Shown one piece after another: positions 9,029 through 18,800 of a stretch of 64,000 nt of DNA. Source of the DNA: a virus; IMG/VR virus record IMGVR_UViG_3300023179_000040, positions 42,613 to 106,612 of that record; one strand, given 5' to 3'. Both the position numbers and the translations under genes were made by a program. The notes under the pieces are model-generated. The model was given only the letters and a program-made list of their open reading frames with translations, was not told the origin of the DNA and ran no database searches. The stretch's first letter is position 1; each line of letters opens with the position of its first letter.

Positions 9029-10195
9029 ATGATATTTAATAATACTAATTATATAGAATTTGCATATAACATTACTATTACCAATTTAACAATCGGAGAT
9101 GCCTATTCTATTAGTCTATCTTTGCTATCTGATTTTGCTCCAGAGCTAGCTTCTGTTAATCCTTCCACAATTTCTTTTATAGCTTCAGATTACTATCAGA
9201 ATATCTCTCTGCTAATAACTATGGATAAAAATGATCTACTAATACTAAAAATAGATAGCTTAAATACTACAAAAAATAAAAGAGATATTGATAGTGTTTT
9301 TATTAAATGTAGTGAAAGAAATTTATGTTCTCCTAGACCAACAAAAACACCGACAGTCACCCCAACTAACACAAGTACTCCAACTGTTACTCCTACTAAC
9401 ACAGTAACTCCCACTAACACTGTTACCCCAACTAATACTGTGACTCCAACCAACACAATCACTCCGACAGTCACCCCAACTAACACAAGTACTCCAACCG
9501 TTACTCCTACTAATACCGTAACACCAACAAATGCTCCTACTAATACCGTAACACCAACAAATACTCCACCTCTTTACACCACGCCGCCGCCACCTTGTTA
9601 TTGCAGATCTAATTGCACAATAAGCATGCCGGAGCCAGAAGGCAGCGAATCATGGAATTGGACGTTTTATTCTCAAGCGTTCTTAAATACGACGCCGCAA
9701 TCATTTTCACTGCAATCTGCTTACCAAGATTATTTGAGCGGATGTACCTACGTTTGGGTTTATTCGCACAGGCAGACGCTTGGCATTGATGATTTGTTCG
9801 TAGATGGGTGCCAAGCAAACGTTGGAGTGAACTTGCCAGGCAAAGGCTTTACTGGATTGTTGGGAATCGGGCGCGTCAAATTTCAATATCGTCTGATGCT
9901 ATGCCAAGACAACGTGTTTTTTGACATTACAGAAGACGCGCTAAGCGCGTGCGGTTATTCGGGCAGCACTCCTCAAAACGGGCCTCCATATACTAATCTT
10001 GTTTCGTCAAATTGTTTGAGCGGGGAGTATATGTGGTGGCAAACTAGCCAGGAGTCTGGTTTTGCCAGCGTTTCGGACGAGTTTTTGTACAAACGGTCGT
10101 GGTGTGACGGTAGCGTAGTGCTTGCACCAGAACGGCCGCCGTCGCCAGTAGGCACGCTCGATGTTGTTCCGACCCTTAATTGCGCAAACCCCTAG
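9029..10195 (+). CDS. Modular fibre-like protein with Pro/Thr array and G+C-rich C-terminal domain
   Basis: A 388-residue protein. Residues 1-100 are an Ig-like module (ITNLTIGDAY...VFIKCSE) of the kind found in the gene at 5016. Residues about 105-190 are Pro/Thr linker whose DNA is identical over 188 bp to part of the gene at 6122. From about base 9575 the base composition changes sharply to roughly half G+C, with codons such as GCG, CCG and CGC that neighbours avoid. The C-terminal domain has about a dozen cysteines and an FFDITEDALS strand that resembles the C-terminal domain of the gene at 6122. A TAG ends the frame, but the same frame stays open for 29 more codons of Pro/Thr linker type. 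The start has no clear ribosome site. Virion surface role inferred. Confidence 0.7.
   Translation: MIFNNTNYIEFAYNITITNLTIGDAYSISLSLLSDFAPELASVNPSTISFIASDYYQNISLLITMDKNDLLILKIDSLNTTKNKRDIDSVFIKCSERNLCSPRPTKTPTVTPTNTSTPTVTPTNTVTPTNTVTPTNTVTPTNTITPTVTPTNTSTPTVTPTNTVTPTNAPTNTVTPTNTPPLYTTPPPPCYCRSNCTISMPEPEGSESWNWTFYSQAFLNTTPQSFSLQSAYQDYLSGCTYVWVYSHRQTLGIDDLFVDGCQANVGVNLPGKGFTGLLGIGRVKFQYRLMLCQDNVFFDITEDALSACGYSGSTPQNGPPYTNLVSSNCLSGEYMWWQTSQESGFASVSDEFLYKRSWCDGSVVLAPERPPSPVGTLDVVPTLNCANP
9340..9570 (+). repeat. Pro/Thr linker array 4
   Basis: About 77 codons of the same unit. Bases 9380-9567 are identical to 6893-7080 (188 bp). It stops abruptly where the G+C-rich domain begins. Confidence 0.9.
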
Positions 10196-10285
10196 CCGCT
10201 GCCATCACAAACTCCAATCCTCGCGTTTCCAACTCCAACACCAACCATTACGCCGACTACAACATACACAAATACGCCCGGGTGA
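10196..10285 (+). other. In-frame Pro/Thr extension behind a TAG stop
   Basis: The frame of the preceding gene continues after its TAG (10193-10195) for 29 sense codons reading PLPSQTPILAFPTPTPT and more linker-like sequence, up to TGA at 10283-10285. The first part repeats bases 7336-7371 of the gene at 6122 almost exactly (23 identical bases, one mismatch, 12 identical bases). It is either a relic of a longer fibre gene cut by a point mutation or a readthrough tail. TAG ends other genes here (12771, 25818), so general TAG recoding is unlikely. Confidence 0.5.
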
Positions 10286-10422
10286 GTTTAGTTCTTAATT
10301 TTGTCTTAAATCCGCTCAAAAGTGAAAATTTATTTTTAGTGGATCATATTTTATGTGCTTTTTGTGGATTTTTTAATCTATACTTTGTGCGTAATAAACT
10401 TGTTCCTTTTAAAGACTACTAG
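10285..10422 (+). pseudogene. 5'-truncated remnant of a small membrane-protein gene
   Basis: In the frame ending at the TAG at 10420-10422, the translation SLVLNFVLNP...ILCAFCGFF-NLYFVR...VPFKD aligns end to end with the last 45 residues of the intact minus-strand gene at 55401-55688 (SLLLTCFINP...ILSAFCGFFINLYFVR...IPFRD). The DNA is also close, including a 20-base run identical around GTGCTTTTTGTGGATTTTTT. The first half of the gene, including the CxxC motif, is absent and there is no plausible start. One Ile codon is deleted relative to the intact copy. It begins exactly where the relic linker ends, so both seem to mark a recombination junction. Confidence 0.7.
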
Positions 10423-10465
10423 TAATAAGTGTTCCAATTTGCTCCTTTAAACAAGCTTAATATTT

Positions 10466-10483
10466 AATCATATATTTATGATT
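10466..10483 (+). other. A+T-rich perfect hairpin in the 10.4-10.54 kb gap
   Basis: AATCATA-TATT-TATGATT gives a 7-bp stem with a 4-nt loop; flanking AAGCT (10453) and AGCTT (10484) extend it imperfectly. It sits between the remnant gene and the promoter of the small Ig-like gene, and could be a weak terminator or recombination scar. Confidence 0.4.
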
Positions 10484-10489
10484 AGCTTA

Positions 10490-10518
10490 TTGACTATTAG
10501 CTTGGTGTATTCTAATAT
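10490..10518 (+). promoter_or_regulatory. Sigma70-like promoter with GTGTAT motif, upstream of 10542
   Basis: TTGACT (10490-10495), 17-bp spacer, TAATAT (10513-10518); the spacer contains GGTGTAT (10504-10510), which recurs in five other gaps. The ATG follows 24 nt after the -10 with GGGAG between. Confidence 0.5.
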
Positions 10519-10541
10519 AGAGTACATTATGGGAGAATATT

Positions 10542-10781
10542 ATGGCTAATTCAAATTTAAAAGTAGTTTTTTCTTTTGGTAATATTGTTCAATTAGACAA
10601 TAATCAATGCTCTTGCCCAAATATGGTTGAGGTCAATGTGTCTAATTTAACTATAGGAAAAAATTATACGGTCTATATCAATAATTTAAATAATGTGCCA
10701 GTAAGAACTTTCCCCGAAAGCTACTCCTTTACTGCAACAAACGAAACCAAAAATTTATCATTCTATTATCAGTTTGCTTAA
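10542..10781 (+). CDS. Small single Ig-like half-module protein
   Basis: A 79-residue protein with a GGGAG ribosome site 7 nt before its ATG. The sequence contains the strand pattern VNVSNLTIGKNYTVYINN, which matches the first half of the Ig-like modules of the genes at 5016 and 9029, including the CSC cluster before it. The second half, which carries the closing T-V-x-C-N strand elsewhere, is missing. A probable promoter with a GTGTAT motif lies 38-52 nt upstream. It may be a free-standing virion decoration module or a decaying piece of a larger fibre gene. The ribosome site and promoter favour expression. Confidence 0.6.
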   Translation: MANSNLKVVFSFGNIVQLDNNQCSCPNMVEVNVSNLTIGKNYTVYINNLNNVPVRTFPESYSFTATNETKNLSFYYQFA

Positions 10782-10814
10782 ATAGGTATAAGGACAACAC
10801 TAGGATAAGTTTTC

Positions 10815-12773
10815 ATGGTATATGCTGCGCCTATTAATTTAGATACTAATAATAATTCTAATAATATTATTACTAAATTAGACGATCCCGCTTATTCTAC
10901 AAGACAAACGCCGGTAAGAGTCTATTACGCATATAAGGCTATTGACGAGATAACCGGGCCGGTGCCAATGGTTGATCTTAGTAAGACATATAATGTATCT
11001 GAAGGTGGTATTACTTATAGTGTCACAACAAAAGCAACACTATCTGGTAAAATAGTAAGATCAAAATATTATGATCCACTAGTAAATCCTAGTGGTAGCG
11101 GAACCGCAGTTATTGCAAGGGCTATTAATGATTTAACAGATCTGTTTAAATCTCCCACAGGAATTTTTGAAATTAAATGTGGTAGCACGGTAATATTGTC
11201 TGGATCAGGCGTAAAAGTATTAAATTTAACAGCAAATAAAAGTAATGATAATTGGATATTTTCATCAGACTATAATATAGAATTAGAATTTTCTGAACCT
11301 ATATATAGTGGTATACCACTTATTAAAAACGGTACCGATTCTTGGTCATTAGAGCCTGTTGAAGAATATGTATATATGAATCAAAAAATAACTGTCAATG
11401 GTAATCAAGAATATCATAATCCTATTTTAGGTTATTCTAACGCAGGAACAAACCCAAAAAGTGGACCAACATCTCCTAATTTAGACATTGTTACTATACC
11501 TCAATTTAGATTATCCAGAAAAGTATCAGCGGATGGATTACCTTCACATAATGTTGTTAATTACGGAGGAGTGCCGGCTAGTGCAAATTATTCTGCATAT
11601 ATTAATGCGAAAAAGTGGGTTGAGATGCAATTAGCATCTTCATTTAATGGCAATAGTGCATCGGGATATCCTAAATTTTCTTCTAATACTATTTTTAGTA
11701 TAGATAGTTTTGATAAAATATTTTTATATAATCATCTTAGAACCATAAATTTTAATACAAATGCTGGATCCTATGAAGTCAATGACACCTGGTTAGCGAT
11801 GCCCACAGGGTTAAATTATTTGGAAGACTATACTGTTGAATCTAATACTGATGAAAAAAATATTAAAACAGTAAAAGTCCAGGGACAAATCAAAGGCTTA
11901 ATGATGTCTAGTCTTCCTGTTATGACCGGACAAGCAGATAAAATGATACCAGATAATAATGGTATTATATCAATAACAGGATTATTAGCAGCTGGCACAA
12001 CCGGCGGAAAATCTATGCAAAGATTAGACGAATTGTCTCAAACAGGATTGGTTTTAAGCGACAGCAAATATATAAATGCTGTTAGCGGATGGTTGCATGA
12101 TATTAAACCATATATTTATCGTAGAGCATGTATGGTTGTGGATAGTCTCGACAGAAACGCCCCGTATGTACAATTTAACTATTCTCCACAACCACCATTA
12201 AATAATCCTATTTATTCTCATGAAAGAATGTTGAACATTATTCCTATTGCTACTACAGAATCTCATGATCCTAGAAAAGGAATAGTATCATATACATATG
12301 AATTTAATAATAAACTTAAACTTTTAAGTGGTGTAATTTCTGAAAATATTACTATTAATGATACTGGCCCTGTAGACGTTATTAATCAGGCTTTCGTATT
12401 AGGTCGCAGATTAGGTCCAGTGCTTCAGTCTTTGGGTACTACCACAAGCTCCACCAAAAGCGTTACTGTAGAAATTATTGTAGGTACACCAACAGGAATA
12501 GATGGATGTTTAATTACCAGTAACTATTGTCCGGTATGGACAGGCGGAACCACATATAAAGCTATAGAAGAATTGATTGATGGATTAGCACCTTTTGGTC
12601 GTAGGGTTGTAAATATTTTCCCAAATATGAGCAGAGAGCCTTTAACTGGTCAGGTCTATTTACAACAAAATGATTTGAGTTGGAATCCCACTGAGGGTAG
12701 ATATATAAGAAATGTTAGCTGGGTTTATCAACATTGTTCTATTGGAAATAACTACAATAGACTTAATCATTAG
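10815..12773 (+). CDS. Virion structural protein (probable tail/baseplate component)
   Basis: A 652-residue protein with an AGGA ribosome site 9 nt before ATG; TAG stop. The sequence is beta-rich with no signal peptide, no membrane segment and no enzyme motif. Segments such as VTVEIIVGTPTG, a terminal NVSWVYQHCSIGNNYN and the strand-rich middle are of the kind seen in phage tail or baseplate proteins. It is the first of three large genes spaced by 33 and 6 nt on the same strand, so co-expression and co-assembly are likely. Composition (Asn, Ser, Ile, Thr) matches the next two giant proteins rather than the Pro/Thr fibres before it. Family not recognised; the structural assignment rests on size and context. 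Confidence 0.65.
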   Translation: MVYAAPINLDTNNNSNNIITKLDDPAYSTRQTPVRVYYAYKAIDEITGPVPMVDLSKTYNVSEGGITYSVTTKATLSGKIVRSKYYDPLVNPSGSGTAVIARAINDLTDLFKSPTGIFEIKCGSTVILSGSGVKVLNLTANKSNDNWIFSSDYNIELEFSEPIYSGIPLIKNGTDSWSLEPVEEYVYMNQKITVNGNQEYHNPILGYSNAGTNPKSGPTSPNLDIVTIPQFRLSRKVSADGLPSHNVVNYGGVPASANYSAYINAKKWVEMQLASSFNGNSASGYPKFSSNTIFSIDSFDKIFLYNHLRTINFNTNAGSYEVNDTWLAMPTGLNYLEDYTVESNTDEKNIKTVKVQGQIKGLMMSSLPVMTGQADKMIPDNNGIISITGLLAAGTTGGKSMQRLDELSQTGLVLSDSKYINAVSGWLHDIKPYIYRRACMVVDSLDRNAPYVQFNYSPQPPLNNPIYSHERMLNIIPIATTESHDPRKGIVSYTYEFNNKLKLLSGVISENITINDTGPVDVINQAFVLGRRLGPVLQSLGTTTSSTKSVTVEIIVGTPTGIDGCLITSNYCPVWTGGTTYKAIEELIDGLAPFGRRVVNIFPNMSREPLTGQVYLQQNDLSWNPTEGRYIRNVSWVYQHCSIGNNYNRLNH

Positions 12774-12806
12774 CTTTTAATTTTTTTAAATAGGATAATA
12801 TTTATT

Positions 12807-15800
12807 ATGCCATTGTGTGCCCCAACAGGAAAAATGATAGCGCAAACCTTATTTTTAGGTGCAAGCATATCAAGTATTAATGTAAGTAAAGGATGGAGTG
12901 GTCAAGCATCCCAGCTAACTGTATCATTAATAGAGGACAAAAATCCTGTTTGTGGTAATGCTCAAATTATTAATAATAGTACACCCCCAATAACATGGGC
13001 CGATAATCACTATCATACTTGTAGTGGTATAGAGTGTTATATATCAACTGTAAGTGGGGCCCCTATTAGCGCCAACACTCCGCCAAGTGAATGGATGTTA
13101 CCGGGTAAAGTATATTATTATCTTGATGATACTTCAAACATAGTATCTAAATATTATACCGATCAAGATCCAGGTTTTTTTGGTAATAAAACTAAAATTA
13201 ATACTAGTGGAGATATTACTACATCAGAATATGTATATGATATCATAGGTAGTCCTGTTATTTTTAAATTAGGAGACTTTTCATTTGGCGGAATTGTGCA
13301 GTCATGGAGCAGAACAGAGAATACTTCTGGTCGTGGATATAGTGTTAATATTCAAGGTTTTGAAAGTATTTTAGCTCAGTCATATATTTTATTAAGCGAT
13401 TTTGCCGGAGCTATATACGCAGCCGATAGTAGTAATAGTGAGTGGGGTGGTCCTCGTAATATTATGACATCAGATGCTGTTTATAATAACAGTATTGGTA
13501 AGGGTAATATTCCTAATGTTTTTAATATTTATGGATTTTTGGAATCTATGAATAAAGGAGGATTTGGGGGAGCTAATCTTAATGAAAATGGTATAGAAGT
13601 ACAAAAAATTGTAGATGCCTTATTAGTACTAACATCTTCTACAAATTCTAATATTACTCCAGGATCTACTCCATTATTATCTCAGGTTGGTTCTGATCCC
13701 GATTATGGTGCGCCAAAATCTGCATTTTCCCCGTTTGGACGCATAGTAGTTAAAAAAATGCAGGAAGAAATTTCTTCCACCACTATTGGTACAACATTTA
13801 AAAGTTATGGCGTTATTCCACCAGATGACCCATTTATTACAAATGGAACCAATAATACCTATTGTGAATTTTTATTAGACTTATCTGAATTACCAACATT
13901 TCCTAAAGATTATAGAATAGCTGGCCCTAGTATTAGTATTTTAGATTTTATAACGCAAATTACTGAAGAGTCCGGATATGATTATCATATCAGTATGTAC
14001 AGACTATATGGACAAAATTATATTAAAGTACATACTATACCACGTAACCAGCAACCAGTACCTAATATGATTAGTAATACTGTTAAATTGTTACGCTGTA
14101 ATGGATATCCAGTATCTTCTGTCAATACTGGTAAAGAATTAAATGAATCTAATGCTAGAACTATGATTATTGGAGGAAAACAACAAAGACTATATCAGGC
14201 AAAATCATTACGATTAGCATATACTCAAAGCTCTTATATATATAATCCTCAATCTAAAAAGTTTGTTGATTATATACAAATATCAGGAACATCCAAGCCA
14301 TTCAATCATGGCAAAATTAAATTTCCTAATCCTTTATCAACCCATAATCTAGTAGTATCTACCGGTATAAATCCTACTTTTACTGGAATATATAATGAAT
14401 TAAATGCTATAGCTCCTACGGGATTTAGCAGTAATGATACGGTGTGGAATGATAATCTTAATTTGGCGAGCAATCAGTCCGATATGGTTGTCGGAAATTA
14501 TTATCTCAGCAAAGAGATACTACCAACAGGCACTATGCCGAATAGATTTTACCCGATATACAATGATGTGATATCCCCATTTTTTGGATATATTTCTGAT
14601 ACAGAGTATTCGATTGATACTTCGGCCGCTAATAATGAATTTAAAAGAATTCGACCAGTATACTTTGACACATGGACCGGTCAATGTATTGTAGTATTAA
14701 AAATCCATGAACTTCCTTTAACTAAAGTTAATTTGGAAGGTTTTTATACTGATAGAGGTGTCGGCACCTTTATTGTTACAGAAAATGAGATACGAGCAGC
14801 TTTGGCTGGGTTCGATAATTTCATTATCTATTCTTTGTCAAAAACTTATAAAAATGATCTTATCGAGATGGTTAGAAGAGCCTATTATGACAAATATAAA
14901 AAAGAATTTATCGATTCTGGAATCTCTACATCAAATGCTGAAGCCTTAGCAAAAGATAAAACTAATTGGTATTGGAATTTAATAGGCGGGAATATAGCTG
15001 GCTTATATGGTCAACCATCCGCAATATCTCCAGATGAAGGTGATGGTTCACATGAAATCGATGAAGATGCCATACAAGACCTACAGTTAATCCATAGTTT
15101 TGTATCAAAGCTCGGAGAATTTTATGGTAAAAAATATATGGTGTCAGCTCCAAGATTAAGAGCATATAAGGATGATCAATATGCCGATATTACTGTCAGC
15201 ACCAATATTGGTGATGCTTATGTTTTTCAAGGAGGAGGTAATTTATACTATAATTATGAACCGACTAATGATGGGGCCTGGGAAGAGTATGGCAATATTA
15301 TAGATGATACTATGGTTGTTGGTGGAAATGATTGGTATAATTTGACTGATGATAGTGGTAAAATAAAGCCCATTATAGGATATAACGCTAATAATACTAT
15401 AGATATAGTTAGACAAAAATTATGTGAATTTTCTAAAAATAATCTCAATACATATATTGATAATAAGTCCAATGATCCCTTTTGGAACTATGAAGCATAC
15501 GAGTATTTAAAATCTATTGCAAAAAGTGACTGTCTAAAATTTACCCTAGAATCTTTAGACCTGTCAAGTCTAGATTCGTCTGATTACATTATAAAAACTG
15601 TTCGGTCTAGTAATGCTAATTCTCGCCCTACGAATAATCGTGGAAATGTTAATTGGAATGTAACAACAGCCAGAGACGCTTGGGGAAGTGGTATCCCAAC
15701 AACAGGCACAAACTACGACCTGATGCAAAAACTATATTTGAATACTTCTATAGAAGAAGGTTTTACATTTTTAGACCCTATTAATTTACGTGGCGCAAAA

Positions 15801-18800
15801 ATCATTGTTGATGCACCAAGTATCAAGCTTAATTCTACACAAGCAGAAATAGATAAAGATCCTAATAGAACAGTAATTTCGACAGTGGCCATGGAGGATC
15901 TCAGCATTTATTTGCATAAAACCCATCCAAGTAAACGTAATAAACATTGGATTAAATATATGCTTTATTATACTGGAGATATTAATTATGAAGCCTTGAT
16001 ATCTGATCAAGGTGTGGCAGCTCCAGATATAGTCGGATCTGAAGCCTCGTCGAATATGAGGTCTTCTAATTTCGTTGAAATAGCACCAAAAGTTGCTCAT
16101 CCGTTTTTTGTTGGTATACCAATTAAAATTAATCAATATTCATATGGCCCATGGACTAACTATCCTTCACATGTAAGTAATATTTTTCCAAGCGGAACAT
16201 ATGTCAATATATCCGATACTTTTCCGTCAACATGTGTTTCCTCTGGTATTTCTGGTATTAGTGTCGCTAATACTATAGACAACTGGATTACTCCAACCAA
16301 AATCTTGGTAGACCCAGATCTTGTACCATGGAACTACGGAGGATCTGCATTATTGGACAGAGCAGCACTTAATATTATAGAAAAAGACCTAAATTATCAA
16401 TCAATACTAGAAACTGCACAAATCGATCTTGTTGGTTTGCCTTATTTTGGTTTGGGTATGACATTTAGTTATGATGCGCTAACTCCTCCAATATTAAGCT
16501 TAAATTCAAAAACCATATCATATACTGATATAAAAGGTCCGTCATTTGATTCCGCTTCATTGACTCCTATTACAGGAGGTTATCCTATAGGCATATTTGA
16601 TTTGCCTACAACCACCACGACTACAAAGAATTTTAATATTAAAAGTATTAGCGGCACATATTCTAATACTAATGGAGGTCCATTAATTACGAATATACAA
16701 ACATCTATAGGTCAAGGTGGAGTTACAACCACATATACATTTAGAACTTATACGGCTAAAGTAGGTTTATTTAATAAACTTTCTAATGATAAATTAAAGA
16801 GATTTTATCAACAAAACTTTAAAAGAAATAAACAATTAGCCAAAATTAATCAACAAACACAAAACCTGGGTAGTGTACAACAAAGAACTATAGATAATTT
16901 AAGATTCAATAAAGCTGAATTATCTTCTGAAAGTTTTCGTAGTAAACTTTTTGGTTGGAGTCCAAGCACTGTTCTAATTGCTCAGGCCCATCCTTATCTT
17001 AGAGATGTAGAACAGCCCCCAATTTCTGGAAATGAACTTTATGCACAAACCTTAATCATGGATGAGACTCCCGGCATAGGATCTCCCGCTATAGCATATT
17101 CTATCCCAGAATCTAAAGATATAGGAGTTACTGGAGTATTTACGGTTGGTCGTTTTACTACTAGTGACTTATCTATTCCGGTATTGTCAGATGCTACAAC
17201 ACTAAATACTAGCGTTGGTTTATACGAATTAAAAGAAGTTAATGCTCAGTTAAAAAAACAATACGGCTTACAGTCTGTAATGAGTTTAGATGGTATATTT
17301 TCTCCTATATCTTTTTATCCTACACTAAAAAATAGTACCTTTCATTATGGACTGTATGATACTAGTATGTGCCCATTTTGCTCTGGGACCAAAAATATTA
17401 ATGTCACAGCATATAAAAGAGATCCGACAACATTAAATTCAATTGCGTATAAAAAATATTGTACTAAATGCGGCAGAGTAGATCAGAATAATATAGATAC
17501 GCTAAAAGGAAGCGCCACTACTACCGCCGGTAGTCAGTCTATAGAAACACTGCCCCCATATATAGTAAGTAGTGGTACGGATATTAGTATATTAAAGGAG
17601 TTTAAATCTTTAGCCGGATCAACATCTACAGCGACTATTACAACTAGTACAAGTAGTGTGGGTGGCGCCGGAGTTTCTATACCTATTAATTTAGTCACTT
17701 TAAATCCTATCATTGTACCATACGGTAATTTTAGAAATTTGAATGCTCAAAACTATACAGGTATTCATCCAGACGGTTCTGGAGTACATGGCATACTATC
17801 TTATCCAAATGGCGGTACAAGATATTTTCATGATAGATGCAGACATAGTATAGGTATTGTAGGGCGTGGAGCTGTAAGAAATGAATTAAAGATTTATAAA
17901 AATCAAAATAAATTAGTACAAAATCATCATCCAGATTACTATAACGATGATTTATTATTATATGAAAAATTAAATAAACTAGGACAACCTAAAACCTATC
18001 AAATGAATCAAAGATTTTTAGGCTTAAGAGGTCCACTATCTATGCATTCTTGGGGATATGATTTAGAAGGTTATCCAGTACCTAATGCCGCGGATGAACC
18101 CTATGAAATAGATACAAATGGCGAACCTCTCAGATTTAAATTAAAACTTAAAGATGGATATCCTAAAAAAACTGCATATAAGAATTTAACTGATGGGGCT
18201 TTATACATGTACCCATTAAATGAAAGTGGTAATGCTCCACAGACGTATGCAAAAGAATACGTTAAAAAACCAAGGACTAAACCAGAAAAACAAACTATTA
18301 TTGTACCAGATCAGGATGCTCCTATAGAATTCACTGTTACCGATGATACCGAGGTACTGGAATATATTTATGAAGACGATATGACACAGACAGGCTTTTC
18401 TGCTGGTGTTACAGGTATGGGTACGGATAGAACTGCTGGATATCAAGGATCAGTAGTTAGTAAAACACAAAAGCTTGGCAGCGATGGCAAGTGGACAGAA
18501 AAGAAAAAATTAAAAGATTTTTATTTAAATTGGGGTGAAAGACCAGATTTATGGCCTGTTGGCCCGATTGATCTTAGATGGGATAGTAATAGAAGAGTGT
18601 GGACAATGAAATCTTCTGAAGCTGCTACTATTTATAAGATGGTTTATGTGACATTGGAAGAAGATCTTATGAAAGATGATGATGTTGATGATACTTATCC
18701 AGCAAGAGGATTTTTGGATGATTTGGAATACTCTACTCAGCCATTAGCTAGCGGTCTAAGAAGATTAGTTTTTGTAAAAGATAGATCTGGATATACTGCT

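Noticed and set aside
10193-10195. General recoding of TAG as a sense codon
   Set aside because: TAG ends the genes at 12773 and 25820 in sensible places, so the code seems standard.
10180-10422. An independent 80-residue gene
   Set aside because: The first 35 codons are linker DNA read in the wrong frame; only the last 45 match a real gene, and they lack its start. Treated as a pseudogene.
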